Below, piece by piece: positions 8,786-17,336 of a stretch of DNA of 64,000 nucleotides. The translations under genes and the position numbers were made by a program. How positions within the stretch are numbered: position 1 is the stretch's first letter; every line of letters begins with the position of its first letter. The DNA comes from Pseudomonadota bacterium (GTDB taxonomy: Bacteria > Pseudomonadota > Gammaproteobacteria > Ga0077536). Below the pieces are notes generated by a model, which saw only the letters and a list, made by a program, of their open reading frames with translations, was not told the origin of the DNA and did not search any database. Location: assembly GCA_016719885.1 (NCBI GenBank), contig JADJYF010000015.1:101109-165108 (forward strand), given 5' to 3'.

Positions 8786-9328
8786 ATGCCCAGCTCGAAG
8801 CCCCTGCGCCACGCCCATGTGTTCTGCTTGATGTTCCTGCTGTTTGCCGGCACTGCCCACGCCGCCGGCGAACGCGTGCTGGTGCTCGACTTCGGACTCG
8901 AAGATGACACGCTGCTGCCGCGGGTGCCGGCCGAAGTCGCGCGCTCCGCGGCCCTCGCGCCGTTCCTGCGCGAACGCTTGAAAGCGAGCGGCGTGACCGT
9001 CATCGAACGGCCGGTCGACGAAGAGACGCGCGCGCTCGCGTCCAACGGTTACTACCTCGCCCATCCGGCCGCCGTCGCGGCACTCGGGCGCGCAGCAGGC
9101 GCGGACTGGGTGGCGTTCGGCGTGCAGCGCAAATTCAGTTTCCTGATCTCGTGGTTGCGGCTGTTCCTCATCGACACCCACCGCGAACTCGCGGTGGCGC
9201 GGGTCGAAGCGGATCTTCGCGGCGCCATGACCGACGAACGCATGACGCGCCGCGCCGCCGTCAGCCTCGCGGACCAGTTGCTGGATGTATTCACTTCACT
9301 CAAACGCGCGCCGGTGGCGGCGCGCTGA
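8786..9328 (+). CDS. Secreted DUF2380-like protein
   Basis: 180 residues with an N-terminal signal sequence (hydrophobic CLMFLLFAGTAHA, cleavage after AHA, about residue 26). The mature part has the 'VLDFGLEDDTLLP' start, then 'AALAPFLRERL' and 'GADWVAFGVQRKFSFL', as in periplasmic DUF2380 proteins often found beside alcohol or quinoprotein dehydrogenases. No such enzyme is adjacent here. No catalytic motif can be seen. Probably a periplasmic protein; no function is assigned. Confidence 0.65.
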   Translation: MPSSKPLRHAHVFCLMFLLFAGTAHAAGERVLVLDFGLEDDTLLPRVPAEVARSAALAPFLRERLKASGVTVIERPVDEETRALASNGYYLAHPAAVAALGRAAGADWVAFGVQRKFSFLISWLRLFLIDTHRELAVARVEADLRGAMTDERMTRRAAVSLADQLLDVFTSLKRAPVAAR

Positions 9329-9357
9329 GCCGGCCCGCATCGCGAGCGCAGCCGCCC

Positions 9358-10713
9358 TCAGGCGAGGGCGTCGTCGAGCGCGAGTCCCACGCGACGACAG
9401 ATCTCGTCGATTTCGTCGGCCTGCACCACCAGCGGCGGCGCGATGATGAGACTGCGACCGGCCAATCGCGCCACCACGCCGCGCTCGAGCAGTTTTTCGT
9501 AGACGCGTTCCAGCACCGCGTCGGCATCGCCGTTGATGGGACGATCGTCGGCATCACGGCGCAGGAAATCGAGACAACCGGCGAGGCCGGCGCCGCGTAC
9601 ATCACCGACCAGCGGGTGATCGCGAAAGGCATTCAATCCGGCGTGCAGCCTGGCGCCCATCGCCGCGGCGTGGGCCACCAGTCCATCGCGCTCGATGATC
9701 TCGATGGTTTTCAAGGCGGCGGCCGCGCCGACCGGGTGGGCAGCATAGGTGCCGGCATGGGCGAGCGTGCCGACACGTTCCGAACCGCGTTCGAGATCGC
9801 GATACAAATCCTTGCCAATGGCAACCGCCGACAGCGGGAAATAGCCCGAGGTGATGCCCTTGGCCATGGTGGCGTGGGCGGGCTTCAGGCCGAAGGTCTG
9901 ACTGCCCCACCACTGCCCGGTGCGTCCACAACCGGTCACCACCTCGTCGGCCACCAGCGCAATGCCATGGGCTTCGAGCACCGGCACGATGCTCGGAAAA
10001 TACTCGGCCGGCGGCAGCTTGAAGCCTGCTGAAAAACTGATCGGTTCGCAGAAGAACGCCGCGATGCTGTCGGCGGGCTCGCGCGCAATCAGCGTTTCGA
10101 GCTCCCGTGCCAGGCGCTGGCAGAACGCCGCCGGGCTTTCACCGACCTCGCGCTCGCCGTGGTAATCCGGCTGCGCCACGTGGCGGAAGCCTTCGATGGG
10201 CAGCCCGAATTCCTCGTGGTGCCCGCCGGTCAGGCTGGCGGACGCCAGCGTGCCGCCGTGGTAGCTGCCATGGCGACCGATGATGGTGGTGCGGCGCGGC
10301 TCACCGCGCGCCACGGCGCCGAAACGCAGCAGCTTGATCAGGAAATCGATGGCCTCCGAGCCGGTCGAACCGAACAGCAGGTGCGCATCGGCGACCGGCA
10401 CCAGGCTGACCAGCTTCTCGGCCAGTTCCAGCGAAGCGCGGCTGGTGCGATGCAAGGCCGACACGAAGAACGGCAGCTCGCGGTACTGGCGCTCGATGGC
10501 GTCGATCAGTTCGGCATTCTGATAGCCGAGCGAGGCGACGTAGAACGACGCCGTGGCCTCGATGTATTCGCGCCCGTCGGTATCGTAGACGTAGATGCCA
10601 CGGCCGTATTCCATGAAGCGCGTTGCGCTCGCGGTGTTGTCCGACACGCGCTGGAAGCCGAGCAGCATCGGCAAGCGTTCGTCCTCGGTGCCGCGCTTCG
10701 AAATGGTCGTCAT
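9358..10713 (-). CDS. Class III PLP aminotransferase (omega-amino acid transaminase type)
   Basis: 451 residues from ATG 10713, with GGGAG 8 nt upstream; an open frame continues upstream inside hyuB but lacks homology. PLP phosphate contact is GSTGSEA (115-121), the pyridine-nitrogen aspartate is Asp256 (VADEVVTG) and the Schiff-base lysine is Lys285 (ATMAKG). This subgroup moves a terminal amino group from omega-amino acids or amines to pyruvate or 2-oxoglutarate. It follows hyuB by 22 nt in the same operon. It would fit the step after ring opening of a lactam or hydantoin, turning an omega-amino acid into a semialdehyde; the exact substrate is inference. Confidence 0.88.
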   Translation of the reverse strand: MTTISKRGTEDERLPMLLGFQRVSDNTASATRFMEYGRGIYVYDTDGREYIEATASFYVASLGYQNAELIDAIERQYRELPFFVSALHRTSRASLELAEKLVSLVPVADAHLLFGSTGSEAIDFLIKLLRFGAVARGEPRRTTIIGRHGSYHGGTLASASLTGGHHEEFGLPIEGFRHVAQPDYHGEREVGESPAAFCQRLARELETLIAREPADSIAAFFCEPISFSAGFKLPPAEYFPSIVPVLEAHGIALVADEVVTGCGRTGQWWGSQTFGLKPAHATMAKGITSGYFPLSAVAIGKDLYRDLERGSERVGTLAHAGTYAAHPVGAAAALKTIEIIERDGLVAHAAAMGARLHAGLNAFRDHPLVGDVRGAGLAGCLDFLRRDADDRPINGDADAVLERVYEKLLERGVVARLAGRSLIIAPPLVVQADEIDEICRRVGLALDDALA

Positions 10714-10735
10714 GCGTGCCGCTCCCGCGGATGAT

Positions 10736-12550
10736 TCAGTGCGCACGCGCGGCGCGCAGTGCGTCGCGTTGCGCGGTGGTGGCGGCCACGTCCACCGCCA
10801 GCGTCTCGTCGAGGCGCGTGTCGCTGAACACCACGCCATAGACCTCGCGCGCGTGGGCGAAAGTGACATAGCGCTCGAGCACGTCTTCGCGCACGCGTTC
10901 CGGTTCGCGCTCCAGCGGATCGCCATAGCCGCCGCCCGCGGTCTCGACGCCGTTCAACCACATGCCGGTATCGAGCACTATCTGCCCGACGCTCGGCGCA
11001 CGCACGCGCTGGCCGTCACGGTCGATGACATGCATCGCTCCGATGTTGCCGTCACCGCCGCCACGCACGCCGCGCGCCGGATTGACCTGGCCGTCGGCCG
11101 CGAACACCACCGTCATCGGCGCATCGCTCGGCCCATAGGTGATCTCGACGCCCGGTCCGCCGCGACGGCGGCCGGCGCCCATGGTGTCGGTGGTCAGTCG
11201 GATCTCGCGGTAGTGGATGGGGTAACTCAGCTCGCTCACTTCGACGCTGTCGCGATACATGAGGCCGGCCACGACCGGGATGCCGTAGGTGATCCAACCA
11301 TCGCACTCGGGTCCACCGGGGCCGCCGTTGTTGCCGATGATGAGCTGGTTGACGTAAGGGTGATTACCGTGGCGCGGGTCGCGGCCCGAGATCACGCAGA
11401 AGCCCGCGCCCATGCCGATGCCGCCTTCGGCAAGGCCGTAGCCTTCACCGAGATCCGACAGCGCCGCCTGCACCGTGTTGAGCAGGCGATCCGAGACGTT
11501 GGTGGTGGCCACCGAACAGCTGTGAGGAAAGCGCGGAATGCCAATGGCCGCGCCTTCGCGCAGCTTCACTTCCACGCAGCGATAGGAGCCGCCGTTGCGC
11601 GGGATGTCGCTCGGCAGGCAGTTGAAGATGCCGGCCACGGAATTGCTGATGGAGCAGGCTTCCGAGAGATTGAGACCGTTGTCCATGTTGTCGATGTTGT
11701 CGGTCAGGTCGATGACGATGCGCGCCGCCGCCGGGTCGACACTGACCCGCGCATGCACCGGGATGCCATCGGGCATCATCGGCGGCAGGGGATCGTGGGC
11801 GCTGTGCCGCTCGACGGTCGCGGCCGGCAGGTTGCGGATGGCCTGGCGCATGCGCGCCTCGCTGTAGTCGAACCACTCGGTGACGAAACGCGCGAGCGTG
11901 TCGGCGCCGTACTTGGCGAACACCTCGTGGATGCGCTTCTCGCCGGTACGCACCGCCGCCAGCATGGCCAGGAAATCGCCGTACCAGTAATCCGGCACGC
12001 GGATGCGGCGCTGGCACATGCGGATGATGTCGTCGATGTTGCGCCCGCCGCGCTGCACGCGCACCGCCGGGAAAATCAGCGCACCTTCTTCATAGATATC
12101 ACGCGCGGCGGCGTGATAGGTGGTCGGCAGGCTGTTGCCGATGTCGGCCTGGTGGGCCTTGGCGCACACGTTGAACACGTGCTTGCCTTGCCAGAACACC
12201 GGCACGATCAAGGTGTGATCGGCGGGATGGGAATTGCCGCTGTAGGGATCGTTGTGCAGGTAGGCATCGCCCTCGGCGATGTCGTCATGGAAGGCGCACA
12301 TCGCCGCGGTCTGCAGGTTGAGGCCGTAGGTGTGCGCCGGCAGCCCCTCGGCCGTGGCGAACAGCTGGTTGTCGGCGGTGGTGATGCCGCAGGAGAAATC
12401 GCGCGCCGAGTTGATCACCGCCGAACGGCCGGTGCGCAGCATGGTGTTGGTCATTTCGCGCACCACGCCGTCGAAGCGGTTGGCGAGCACCGCGAGCAGC
12501 ATGGGCGAGAGGGTGCGGGTGGCGCCGTCAGTGCGGGTGGTGGTGGTCAC
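10736..12550 (-). CDS. hyuB: Hydantoinase/oxoprolinase family, beta subunit (HyuB-type)
   Basis: 604 residues from a GTG at 12550 preceded by a near-perfect AGGAGG five bases upstream. Typical HyuB features are the N-terminal 'RTLSPMLLAVLANRFDGVV', the 'NDPYSGNSHPADHTL' metal/substrate loop and the Gly-rich C-terminal 'GAGRRRGGPGVEITYG'. With HyuA it should form an ATP-dependent enzyme that opens a cyclic amide (hydantoin, 5-oxoproline, lactam) or, in related complexes, carboxylates ketones. The gene starts 14 nt after the hyuA stop. It is followed by an aminotransferase gene rather than the N-carbamoylase of classical hydantoin pathways, which favours a lactam-type substrate. Confidence 0.88.
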   Translation of the reverse strand: MTTTTRTDGATRTLSPMLLAVLANRFDGVVREMTNTMLRTGRSAVINSARDFSCGITTADNQLFATAEGLPAHTYGLNLQTAAMCAFHDDIAEGDAYLHNDPYSGNSHPADHTLIVPVFWQGKHVFNVCAKAHQADIGNSLPTTYHAAARDIYEEGALIFPAVRVQRGGRNIDDIIRMCQRRIRVPDYWYGDFLAMLAAVRTGEKRIHEVFAKYGADTLARFVTEWFDYSEARMRQAIRNLPAATVERHSAHDPLPPMMPDGIPVHARVSVDPAAARIVIDLTDNIDNMDNGLNLSEACSISNSVAGIFNCLPSDIPRNGGSYRCVEVKLREGAAIGIPRFPHSCSVATTNVSDRLLNTVQAALSDLGEGYGLAEGGIGMGAGFCVISGRDPRHGNHPYVNQLIIGNNGGPGGPECDGWITYGIPVVAGLMYRDSVEVSELSYPIHYREIRLTTDTMGAGRRRGGPGVEITYGPSDAPMTVVFAADGQVNPARGVRGGGDGNIGAMHVIDRDGQRVRAPSVGQIVLDTGMWLNGVETAGGGYGDPLEREPERVREDVLERYVTFAHAREVYGVVFSDTRLDETLAVDVAATTAQRDALRAARAH

Positions 12551-12564
12551 GGGTGCCTCCTGGT

Positions 12565-14655
12565 TCAAGCGCTGAGCTCGATGACATAGCTGTCGTTGGC
12601 GGTCAGCCGCGCGCGCGTGCCGGGCGGCAGGACCAGGGTGGTGGTGGCTTCCTCGATGATGGCCGGACCGCTGACCTCGGCACCAATGGCCAGCGCATCG
12701 CCGCGCACCACGGTCGCATCGCGCGGACCTTCGAGGTCGAACCACACCTTGCGTCGGGTCGGGCGTGCGTCGCGCGTGGCGCCCTGGCCGACCACCGCGA
12801 TCTCGGGCAGCGCCACCGCGAGGCGTCCGGTCCAACTCAGGAATTCCACGGCGCTGGCGCGATCCTCCACTTCGAACACGCGGCGGTGCGCGGCATGGAA
12901 GGCTTCCACCAGCGCCTGCTCGGCAGTGTCATCGCCGATGCGTGCCGCCGGCAGGTCGACGCTCAAGTCCCACACCTGCGCGGTGTAATGGGCATCGACG
13001 CGGTAGTGGCGCGTGAGTTTCGTGAAACCGCGCGCGGCGAGGCGCGCGGCGAAAGCGTCGAGCCGCGCATCGATGTCGTCCAGCGCGCGGTTGACCAGCG
13101 CGCGGTCGAAGGCATCGGAGCGCGTCGGCGCGGCGGCGCTGGCTTCGGCCTGGATGTCGGAGAACTGCATGCCGCAGGCGGACAGCACGCTGGCGGTGCG
13201 CGGCGCGATGACGGCGCGACACTGCAGCTCGCGCGCGATCGAGACGATGTTGAGCCCGGCCGCGCCGCCGCCGGCGACGATCACCGCTTCCGAAGGGTCG
13301 ATGCCTTCACTGACGGTGATGTCCTTGATGGCGTTGATCATGGTCTCGTTGGAAACCGCGAATATCGAATAGGCGGCCTGCTCGGCGCTGATGGCCAGCG
13401 GCTGGGCGATGCTCTCGATGGCACGCAGCGCGGCCGCGGTGTCGAGGCGCATGCGACCGCCCAGGAAAAATTCCGGGTCCAGGTAGCCGAGCACCAGCGC
13501 CGCATCGGTGACCGTCGCGCGCGTACCGCCGCGTCCGTAGCAGGCCGGGCCCGGCTCGGCGCCGGCGCTTTGCGGGCCGACGTGCAGCAGGCCGGCGTCG
13601 TCCAGCCACGCGATCGAACCACCGCCGGCGCCGACGCTGCGTGCATCCACCGCCGGAATGCCGAGCATGTGGCCGGTGAAGCGTTCGCCGAGCCAGGTCT
13701 CCTGGGTGATGGCGATGTGATTGTCGCGCACCAGGCTGACGTCGAAGGTGGTGCCGCCGGTGTCGACCACCAGCGCCGGCTCCGCGCGTGCTTCGAGTTG
13801 CGCATAGCGGCGTCCCGCCACCGGTCCCATGGCGGGGCCCGAGCGCACGGTGTGGATGGGTCGCTCGATGACGCTCTCGACGTCGATGCAGCCGCCGATG
13901 GTGGTGCTGATCAAAAGCTCGCCGCGGTAACCCGCCTCGCGCAGATCGAGTTGCAGGTCGCGCAGATGCGCCTGCATGAAGGGCTTGATCGAGGCATCGA
14001 TGGCCACCGACGAGGCGCGCCGGTATTCGCGCAGGATGGGATTCAATGCATGGCCGAGCGTATAGGGCACGCCGGGCAGGTGTTGTTCGATGAGTTCGGC
14101 GAGGCGCCGCTCGTGCACCGGGTTCGCCGTCGCCCACAGCAGCGCCACCGCCAGCGCTTCGAAGCCCTGCGCGCGGATGGTTTGCAGCACGCCCTCGGCC
14201 TGCGCCACGTCGAGCGCCTTCAAGACCCTGCCCGTGGCATCGACGCGTTCGTCTATCTCGAAGGTGTGGCGGCGCGGGATATAGGGCTTGGGAAACGGCG
14301 TCGAGAAATCGTGAGGGTTGAACTTGCCGCCCTCGCGCAGCACCAGGATGTCGGGGAATCCGGCGGTGGTGAGGAACGCGGTCTTGGCCACCGAGCCGGT
14401 GACGATGGCATTGGTCGCGCGCGTCGTGCCGTAGATGAAGATGGAGGTGCGGGCCAAGACTTCGGCCATGCCGAGCTCGAGCTTTTGCGCGGCATCGGTG
14501 AGCGCCGCGGCCAGTCCGCCGAAGATGCGCGACGGCGTGGTGAGCGCCTTGCCGATGGTGAAGCGTCCGGCACCGTCAACCACCACCACGTCGGTGAAAG
14601 TGCCGCCGGTATCCACGCTGATGCGCCACGCCTGTTCGCCGCCCCGCTCCGCCAT
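12565..14655 (-). CDS. hyuA: Hydantoinase/oxoprolinase family, alpha subunit (HyuA-type)
   Basis: 696 residues, the normal size for separate A subunits. The N-terminal actin-like ATPase loop is DTGGTFTDVV (residues 15-24) and a second phosphate loop is VDTGGTTFDVSLV in the middle; 'GTTRATNAI' is also conserved. It provides ATP-dependent activation of the cyclic amide. First gene of the operon hyuA-hyuB-aminotransferase; its promoter is seen at 14688-14717, giving a leader of only about 25 nt. Close relatives include N-methylhydantoinase, acetophenone carboxylase and caprolactamase subunits, which cannot be told apart by eye. Confidence 0.9.
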   Translation of the reverse strand: MAERGGEQAWRISVDTGGTFTDVVVVDGAGRFTIGKALTTPSRIFGGLAAALTDAAQKLELGMAEVLARTSIFIYGTTRATNAIVTGSVAKTAFLTTAGFPDILVLREGGKFNPHDFSTPFPKPYIPRRHTFEIDERVDATGRVLKALDVAQAEGVLQTIRAQGFEALAVALLWATANPVHERRLAELIEQHLPGVPYTLGHALNPILREYRRASSVAIDASIKPFMQAHLRDLQLDLREAGYRGELLISTTIGGCIDVESVIERPIHTVRSGPAMGPVAGRRYAQLEARAEPALVVDTGGTTFDVSLVRDNHIAITQETWLGERFTGHMLGIPAVDARSVGAGGGSIAWLDDAGLLHVGPQSAGAEPGPACYGRGGTRATVTDAALVLGYLDPEFFLGGRMRLDTAAALRAIESIAQPLAISAEQAAYSIFAVSNETMINAIKDITVSEGIDPSEAVIVAGGGAAGLNIVSIARELQCRAVIAPRTASVLSACGMQFSDIQAEASAAAPTRSDAFDRALVNRALDDIDARLDAFAARLAARGFTKLTRHYRVDAHYTAQVWDLSVDLPAARIGDDTAEQALVEAFHAAHRRVFEVEDRASAVEFLSWTGRLAVALPEIAVVGQGATRDARPTRRKVWFDLEGPRDATVVRGDALAIGAEVSGPAIIEEATTTLVLPPGTRARLTANDSYVIELSA

Positions 14656-14687
14656 GTCGCTCGTCCGTCGCTCTTGTAGTGGCCCGG

Positions 14688-14717
14688 ACTATAGGTAGCT
14701 GTGATCACAGATGTCAA
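14688..14717 (-). promoter_or_regulatory. Sigma70-type promoter of the hyuA operon
   Basis: On the minus strand TTGACA (14717-14712) is followed after 18 bases by TATAGT (14693-14688). The expected start of transcription is near 14680, about 25 nt before the hyuA ATG. The -35 box is consensus and the -10 matches 5 of 6 bases of TATAAT. A palindromic operator occupies the spacer. Confidence 0.7.
14699..14710. promoter_or_regulatory. Operator-like perfect palindrome CTGTGATCACAG
   Basis: Twelve-base perfect inverted repeat lying inside the -35/-10 spacer of the hyuA promoter and 42 bases before the likely start of the divergent GntR gene. GntR/FCD regulators commonly bind short palindromes centred on GATC or similar. 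A regulator bound here would block the promoter. The assignment to the neighbouring GntR protein is inferred from position. Confidence 0.65.
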
Positions 14718-14752
14718 TTACACTGCCGGCATTGTCCGTATCCGGAGATCCC

Positions 14753-15445
14753 ATGGCCACTCCAGCGCCGGTGTTCGCCCGCGTCGAGCGCGTGACCCTG
14801 AACGGCCTCGCCTATGACGGTTTGAAGAGCGCGCTGTTGTCGGGCCGCCTCGAACCGGGCGCGGTACTGACCCTGCGCCAGCTCGCCGACGAACTCGGCA
14901 CCAGCATGATGCCGGTGCGCGAGGCGGTATCGCGTCTGGCCGCCGAGAACGCACTGGCGGTGTTGCCCAACCGCGGCATCATCGTGCCGCAGCTCGACGC
15001 CGCATCCGCCGCCGACATCTGGGATCTGCGCATCAATCTCGAAGGCGACGCCTCGGCGCGCGCGGCGCTGCACGCGACGGCGGCGGACATCGAGCAGATG
15101 AAGACACTCTGCGCCGAGGTCGAAAGCGCCGCTCGCCAAGGCGACCTGCACAGCACGCTCGAGCGCAACAATGCCTTCCAGTTCACCGTCTACCAGGCCG
15201 CGCAAAGCCCGGTGCTGTTGCGCCTGATAGAAGTGCTGCGCATGCAGAGCGTGCCGCACTGTACAGCCGCGGTGCGCGCCATGCTCGAAGAGCGGCCGGG
15301 CTATTACTCGCAGTCATGGTCCAACCACGCGGCGCTGGTCGCGGCCATCGCCGCGCGCGACGCCGACCAGGCGCGGCGCATCAAGCGGCATGACCTTGAA
15401 CAGTTTCGCAACTTCGTCGAAAGCGTCCGGAGTCGCCAGCCATGA
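14753..15445 (+). CDS. GntR-family transcriptional regulator, FCD type
   Basis: 230 residues from ATG 14753, which has GGAG 7 nt upstream. An in-frame ATG at 14711 would place its start codon right against the operator and is unlikely. The N-terminal winged helix includes 'LRQLADELGTSMMPVREAVSRL', the GntR recognition helix. The C-terminal all-helical FCD ligand domain follows, with 'DLRINLEGDASARAA'. It overlaps the next aminotransferase gene by ATGA, so the two are translationally coupled. It probably represses hyuA and itself from the palindrome at 14699-14710. Confidence 0.85.
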   Translation: MATPAPVFARVERVTLNGLAYDGLKSALLSGRLEPGAVLTLRQLADELGTSMMPVREAVSRLAAENALAVLPNRGIIVPQLDAASAADIWDLRINLEGDASARAALHATAADIEQMKTLCAEVESAARQGDLHSTLERNNAFQFTVYQAAQSPVLLRLIEVLRMQSVPHCTAAVRAMLEERPGYYSQSWSNHAALVAAIAARDADQARRIKRHDLEQFRNFVESVRSRQP

Positions 15446-16782
15446 ACATCGAACAAAGCCGCGCCTGGCAGACCTATCTCGCACGCAATCCACGTTCGCG
15501 TGAACACGCGGCGCGCGCCGGCCATCGCGTGCCTAGCGGCACCTCGCGCTCGCTGCTGCGCCATCCGCCCTTCCCGTTCTACGTCGACCACACCGCCGGC
15601 GTGACCGGCACCGATCTCGACGGCAATACGCGCGTCGATTTCCATAACAACTACACCACGCTCGTGCACGGCCACGGCCACCCGCGCATCGTCGAGGCGG
15701 TGCAACGGCAGCTGGCCCGCGGCACCACCTATTCCGCGCCCGGCGCCCAGGAACTCGCGCTGGCCGAACATCTCGCCGAGCGCGTGCGCAGCGTCGAGCA
15801 GGTGGTGTTCAACAATTCCGGCACCGAGGCGGTGATGGTCGCGCTGCGCATCGCACGCGCGGTGAGCGGCCGCAATCGCATCGGCAAGTTCGAGGGCGGA
15901 TATCACGGTTCGTCGGATTTCGTGATGGTCGGCGGCCATGGCCTGCCCGCGCCCGACGATCCGGTGCGCGTCACCGTGCCGCACGCCGACGTCGGTGGCC
16001 TGCCCCAGGCCGCCTGCGACGATGTCGTGCTCATGCGCTACAACGACGTCGACGCGGTGCGTGAAGCGGTCGCGACCTACGGCCATGAACTCGCGGCCAT
16101 CATCGTCGAACCGATCCAGGGCGCCGGCGGCGTCATACCCGCCAACGCCGACTTCCTGCGCGTATTGCGCGACGAGACGCGCCGCGCCGGCATCGTGCTC
16201 ATCTGCGACGAAGTCGTCACCTTGCGCCACGCGGTCGGCGGTGCGCAGGGTTATTACGGCTTCGACCCCGATCTCACCACCATGGCCAAGATCATCGGAG
16301 GCGGTTTTCCGGTCGGCGCGGTGGGCGGACGGCGCGCATTCATGCGCTGCCTCGAAGCCGATGGCACGGTCGCCAATCTCGGCACCTTCAGCGCCAATCC
16401 CATGACCATGGCCGCCGGCCTTGCCGCCATGGAATTGCTGGATGAAAGCGCGATTGCGCACATCAACGCGCTGGGCGATCTCGCGCGTGCGCGCCTCGCG
16501 AGCGTCATCGAACGTCACGCCCTGCCGGCCCAGGTGTGCGGCGCCGGCTCGCTGTTCCAGGTGCACTGGACACGCACCCCGCTCACCGATGCGCGCGCGG
16601 TCGAAACCGCCGACGCCACGCGCAACCTCCTGGCCTTCCTCGGCCTCGCCAATCGCGGCGTGCAGCTGTCCATGCGCGGCATCGGCGCGTTGTCGACGCC
16701 GATGACCACGGCACATATCGACGCTCTGGCTGGCGCCTTCGAAGACACGGTGTGCGAAATGCGGGCCGACGGACACTGCTGA
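15442..16782 (+). CDS. Class III PLP aminotransferase, glutamate-1-semialdehyde aminomutase-like
   Basis: 446 residues. Visible PLP residues are NNSGTEAV (124-131), Asp256 (ICDEVV) and Lys283 (MAKIIGGGFP). The 'HGHGHP' and 'GGYHGS' segments place it with GSA aminomutase-like transaminases, not with the omega-transaminase at 9358-10713. It begins within the regulator's stop codon (ATGA). As part of the divergent half of the hyu locus it may act on the same pathway. A true hemL is unlikely given this context and its divergence, though a mutase role cannot be excluded. Confidence 0.85.
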   Translation: MNIEQSRAWQTYLARNPRSREHAARAGHRVPSGTSRSLLRHPPFPFYVDHTAGVTGTDLDGNTRVDFHNNYTTLVHGHGHPRIVEAVQRQLARGTTYSAPGAQELALAEHLAERVRSVEQVVFNNSGTEAVMVALRIARAVSGRNRIGKFEGGYHGSSDFVMVGGHGLPAPDDPVRVTVPHADVGGLPQAACDDVVLMRYNDVDAVREAVATYGHELAAIIVEPIQGAGGVIPANADFLRVLRDETRRAGIVLICDEVVTLRHAVGGAQGYYGFDPDLTTMAKIIGGGFPVGAVGGRRAFMRCLEADGTVANLGTFSANPMTMAAGLAAMELLDESAIAHINALGDLARARLASVIERHALPAQVCGAGSLFQVHWTRTPLTDARAVETADATRNLLAFLGLANRGVQLSMRGIGALSTPMTTAHIDALAGAFEDTVCEMRADGHC

Positions 16783-17035
16783 TGGCCGGTCGCCTGGTTG
16801 GACCTCGAGCCCTCGCCGGCGCCTGACCAGCGCCCAGTACCCCGCTGTAGCCGGGCGCCCTCCGGCCCCGTAGGGGGAACGTGGGACGGAAGAACCTCAC
16901 CTCCATTTTCAAGCGCCAGGGCGAGCCAGATGCCCCCGGAACCGTCCCCCGACCGTCCAGGTCTGCATCAAATTCATTGTCAAATGTTCGTTTTGGGAGC
17001 ACATTACACCCATTAACTAAGGGACCGGTTTTCGC
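16783..17035. other. 253-bp intergenic region before the toxin-antitoxin pair
   Basis: The left 160 bases are GC-rich with runs such as CCCCGTAGGGGG and GGGGGAACG. The right 90 bases are markedly AT-richer. A TTGTCA at 16977-16982 could serve as a -35 box for higB, but the matching -10 is weak. The composition change marks the left edge of the higBA/hsd segment. No inverted terminal repeats of an insertion sequence were recognised. Confidence 0.35.
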
Positions 17036-17335
17036 ATGCCCATGCGAATCATTGCCAAACGCCAGTTGCGGGCATTCTGGGAAAAGCACCCATCGGCCGA
17101 AGCCCCGCTGCTGGCCTGGTACCGGGAGGTGCAGCACGAGGACTGGGATTCGCCGGCCAAGGTGAAACAGAAGTTTCGCAACGCCAGCTTCGCCAAAGAC
17201 AGTCGGGTGATATTCAATATCAAGGGCAACGACTACCGCCTGGTGGTGCGGATCAACTACCCGGCACGTATCGTTTACGTGCGCTTCGTCGGCACCCATG
17301 CCGAATATGACGTCATCGACGTCGAGGATGTGTGA
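17036..17335 (+). CDS. higB: HigB-type mRNA interferase toxin
   Basis: 99 residues; an ATG two codons on (17042) is an alternative start. The sequence fits the HigB_toxin family: 'MRIIAKRQLRAFWEKHP' start, the middle 'VKQKFRNASFAKDSRVIFNIKGNDYRLV', and 'RIVYVRFVGTHAEYDVID' at the end. Members are RelE-fold ribosome-associated or free RNases that cleave mRNA. One base separates its stop from the antitoxin ATG, the usual reversed order toxin-antitoxin of hig modules. The composition is less GC-rich than the neighbouring catabolic genes. Confidence 0.88.
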   Translation: MPMRIIAKRQLRAFWEKHPSAEAPLLAWYREVQHEDWDSPAKVKQKFRNASFAKDSRVIFNIKGNDYRLVVRINYPARIVYVRFVGTHAEYDVIDVEDV

Positions 17336-17336
17336 G

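Noticed and set aside
10595..12589. Long plus-strand open frame opposite hyuB
   Set aside because: Same reason: low-complexity His/Arg-rich translation, no ribosome site, and a well-supported gene on the other strand.
12553..14679. Very long plus-strand open frame (about 700 codons) opposite hyuA
   Set aside because: It is the antisense shadow of a high-GC gene. The protein is His/Arg/Gly-rich without family features, whereas the minus strand has clear ATPase motifs.
14711..14713. Upstream ATG as the start of the GntR gene
   Set aside because: It abuts the palindromic operator and lacks a ribosome site; ATG 14753 has GGAG at good spacing and begins the family sequence.
16783..17035. Insertion-sequence end next to the toxin-antitoxin pair
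   Set aside because: The composition changes and GC-rich runs occur, but no terminal inverted repeats, target duplication or transposase remnant could be identified.
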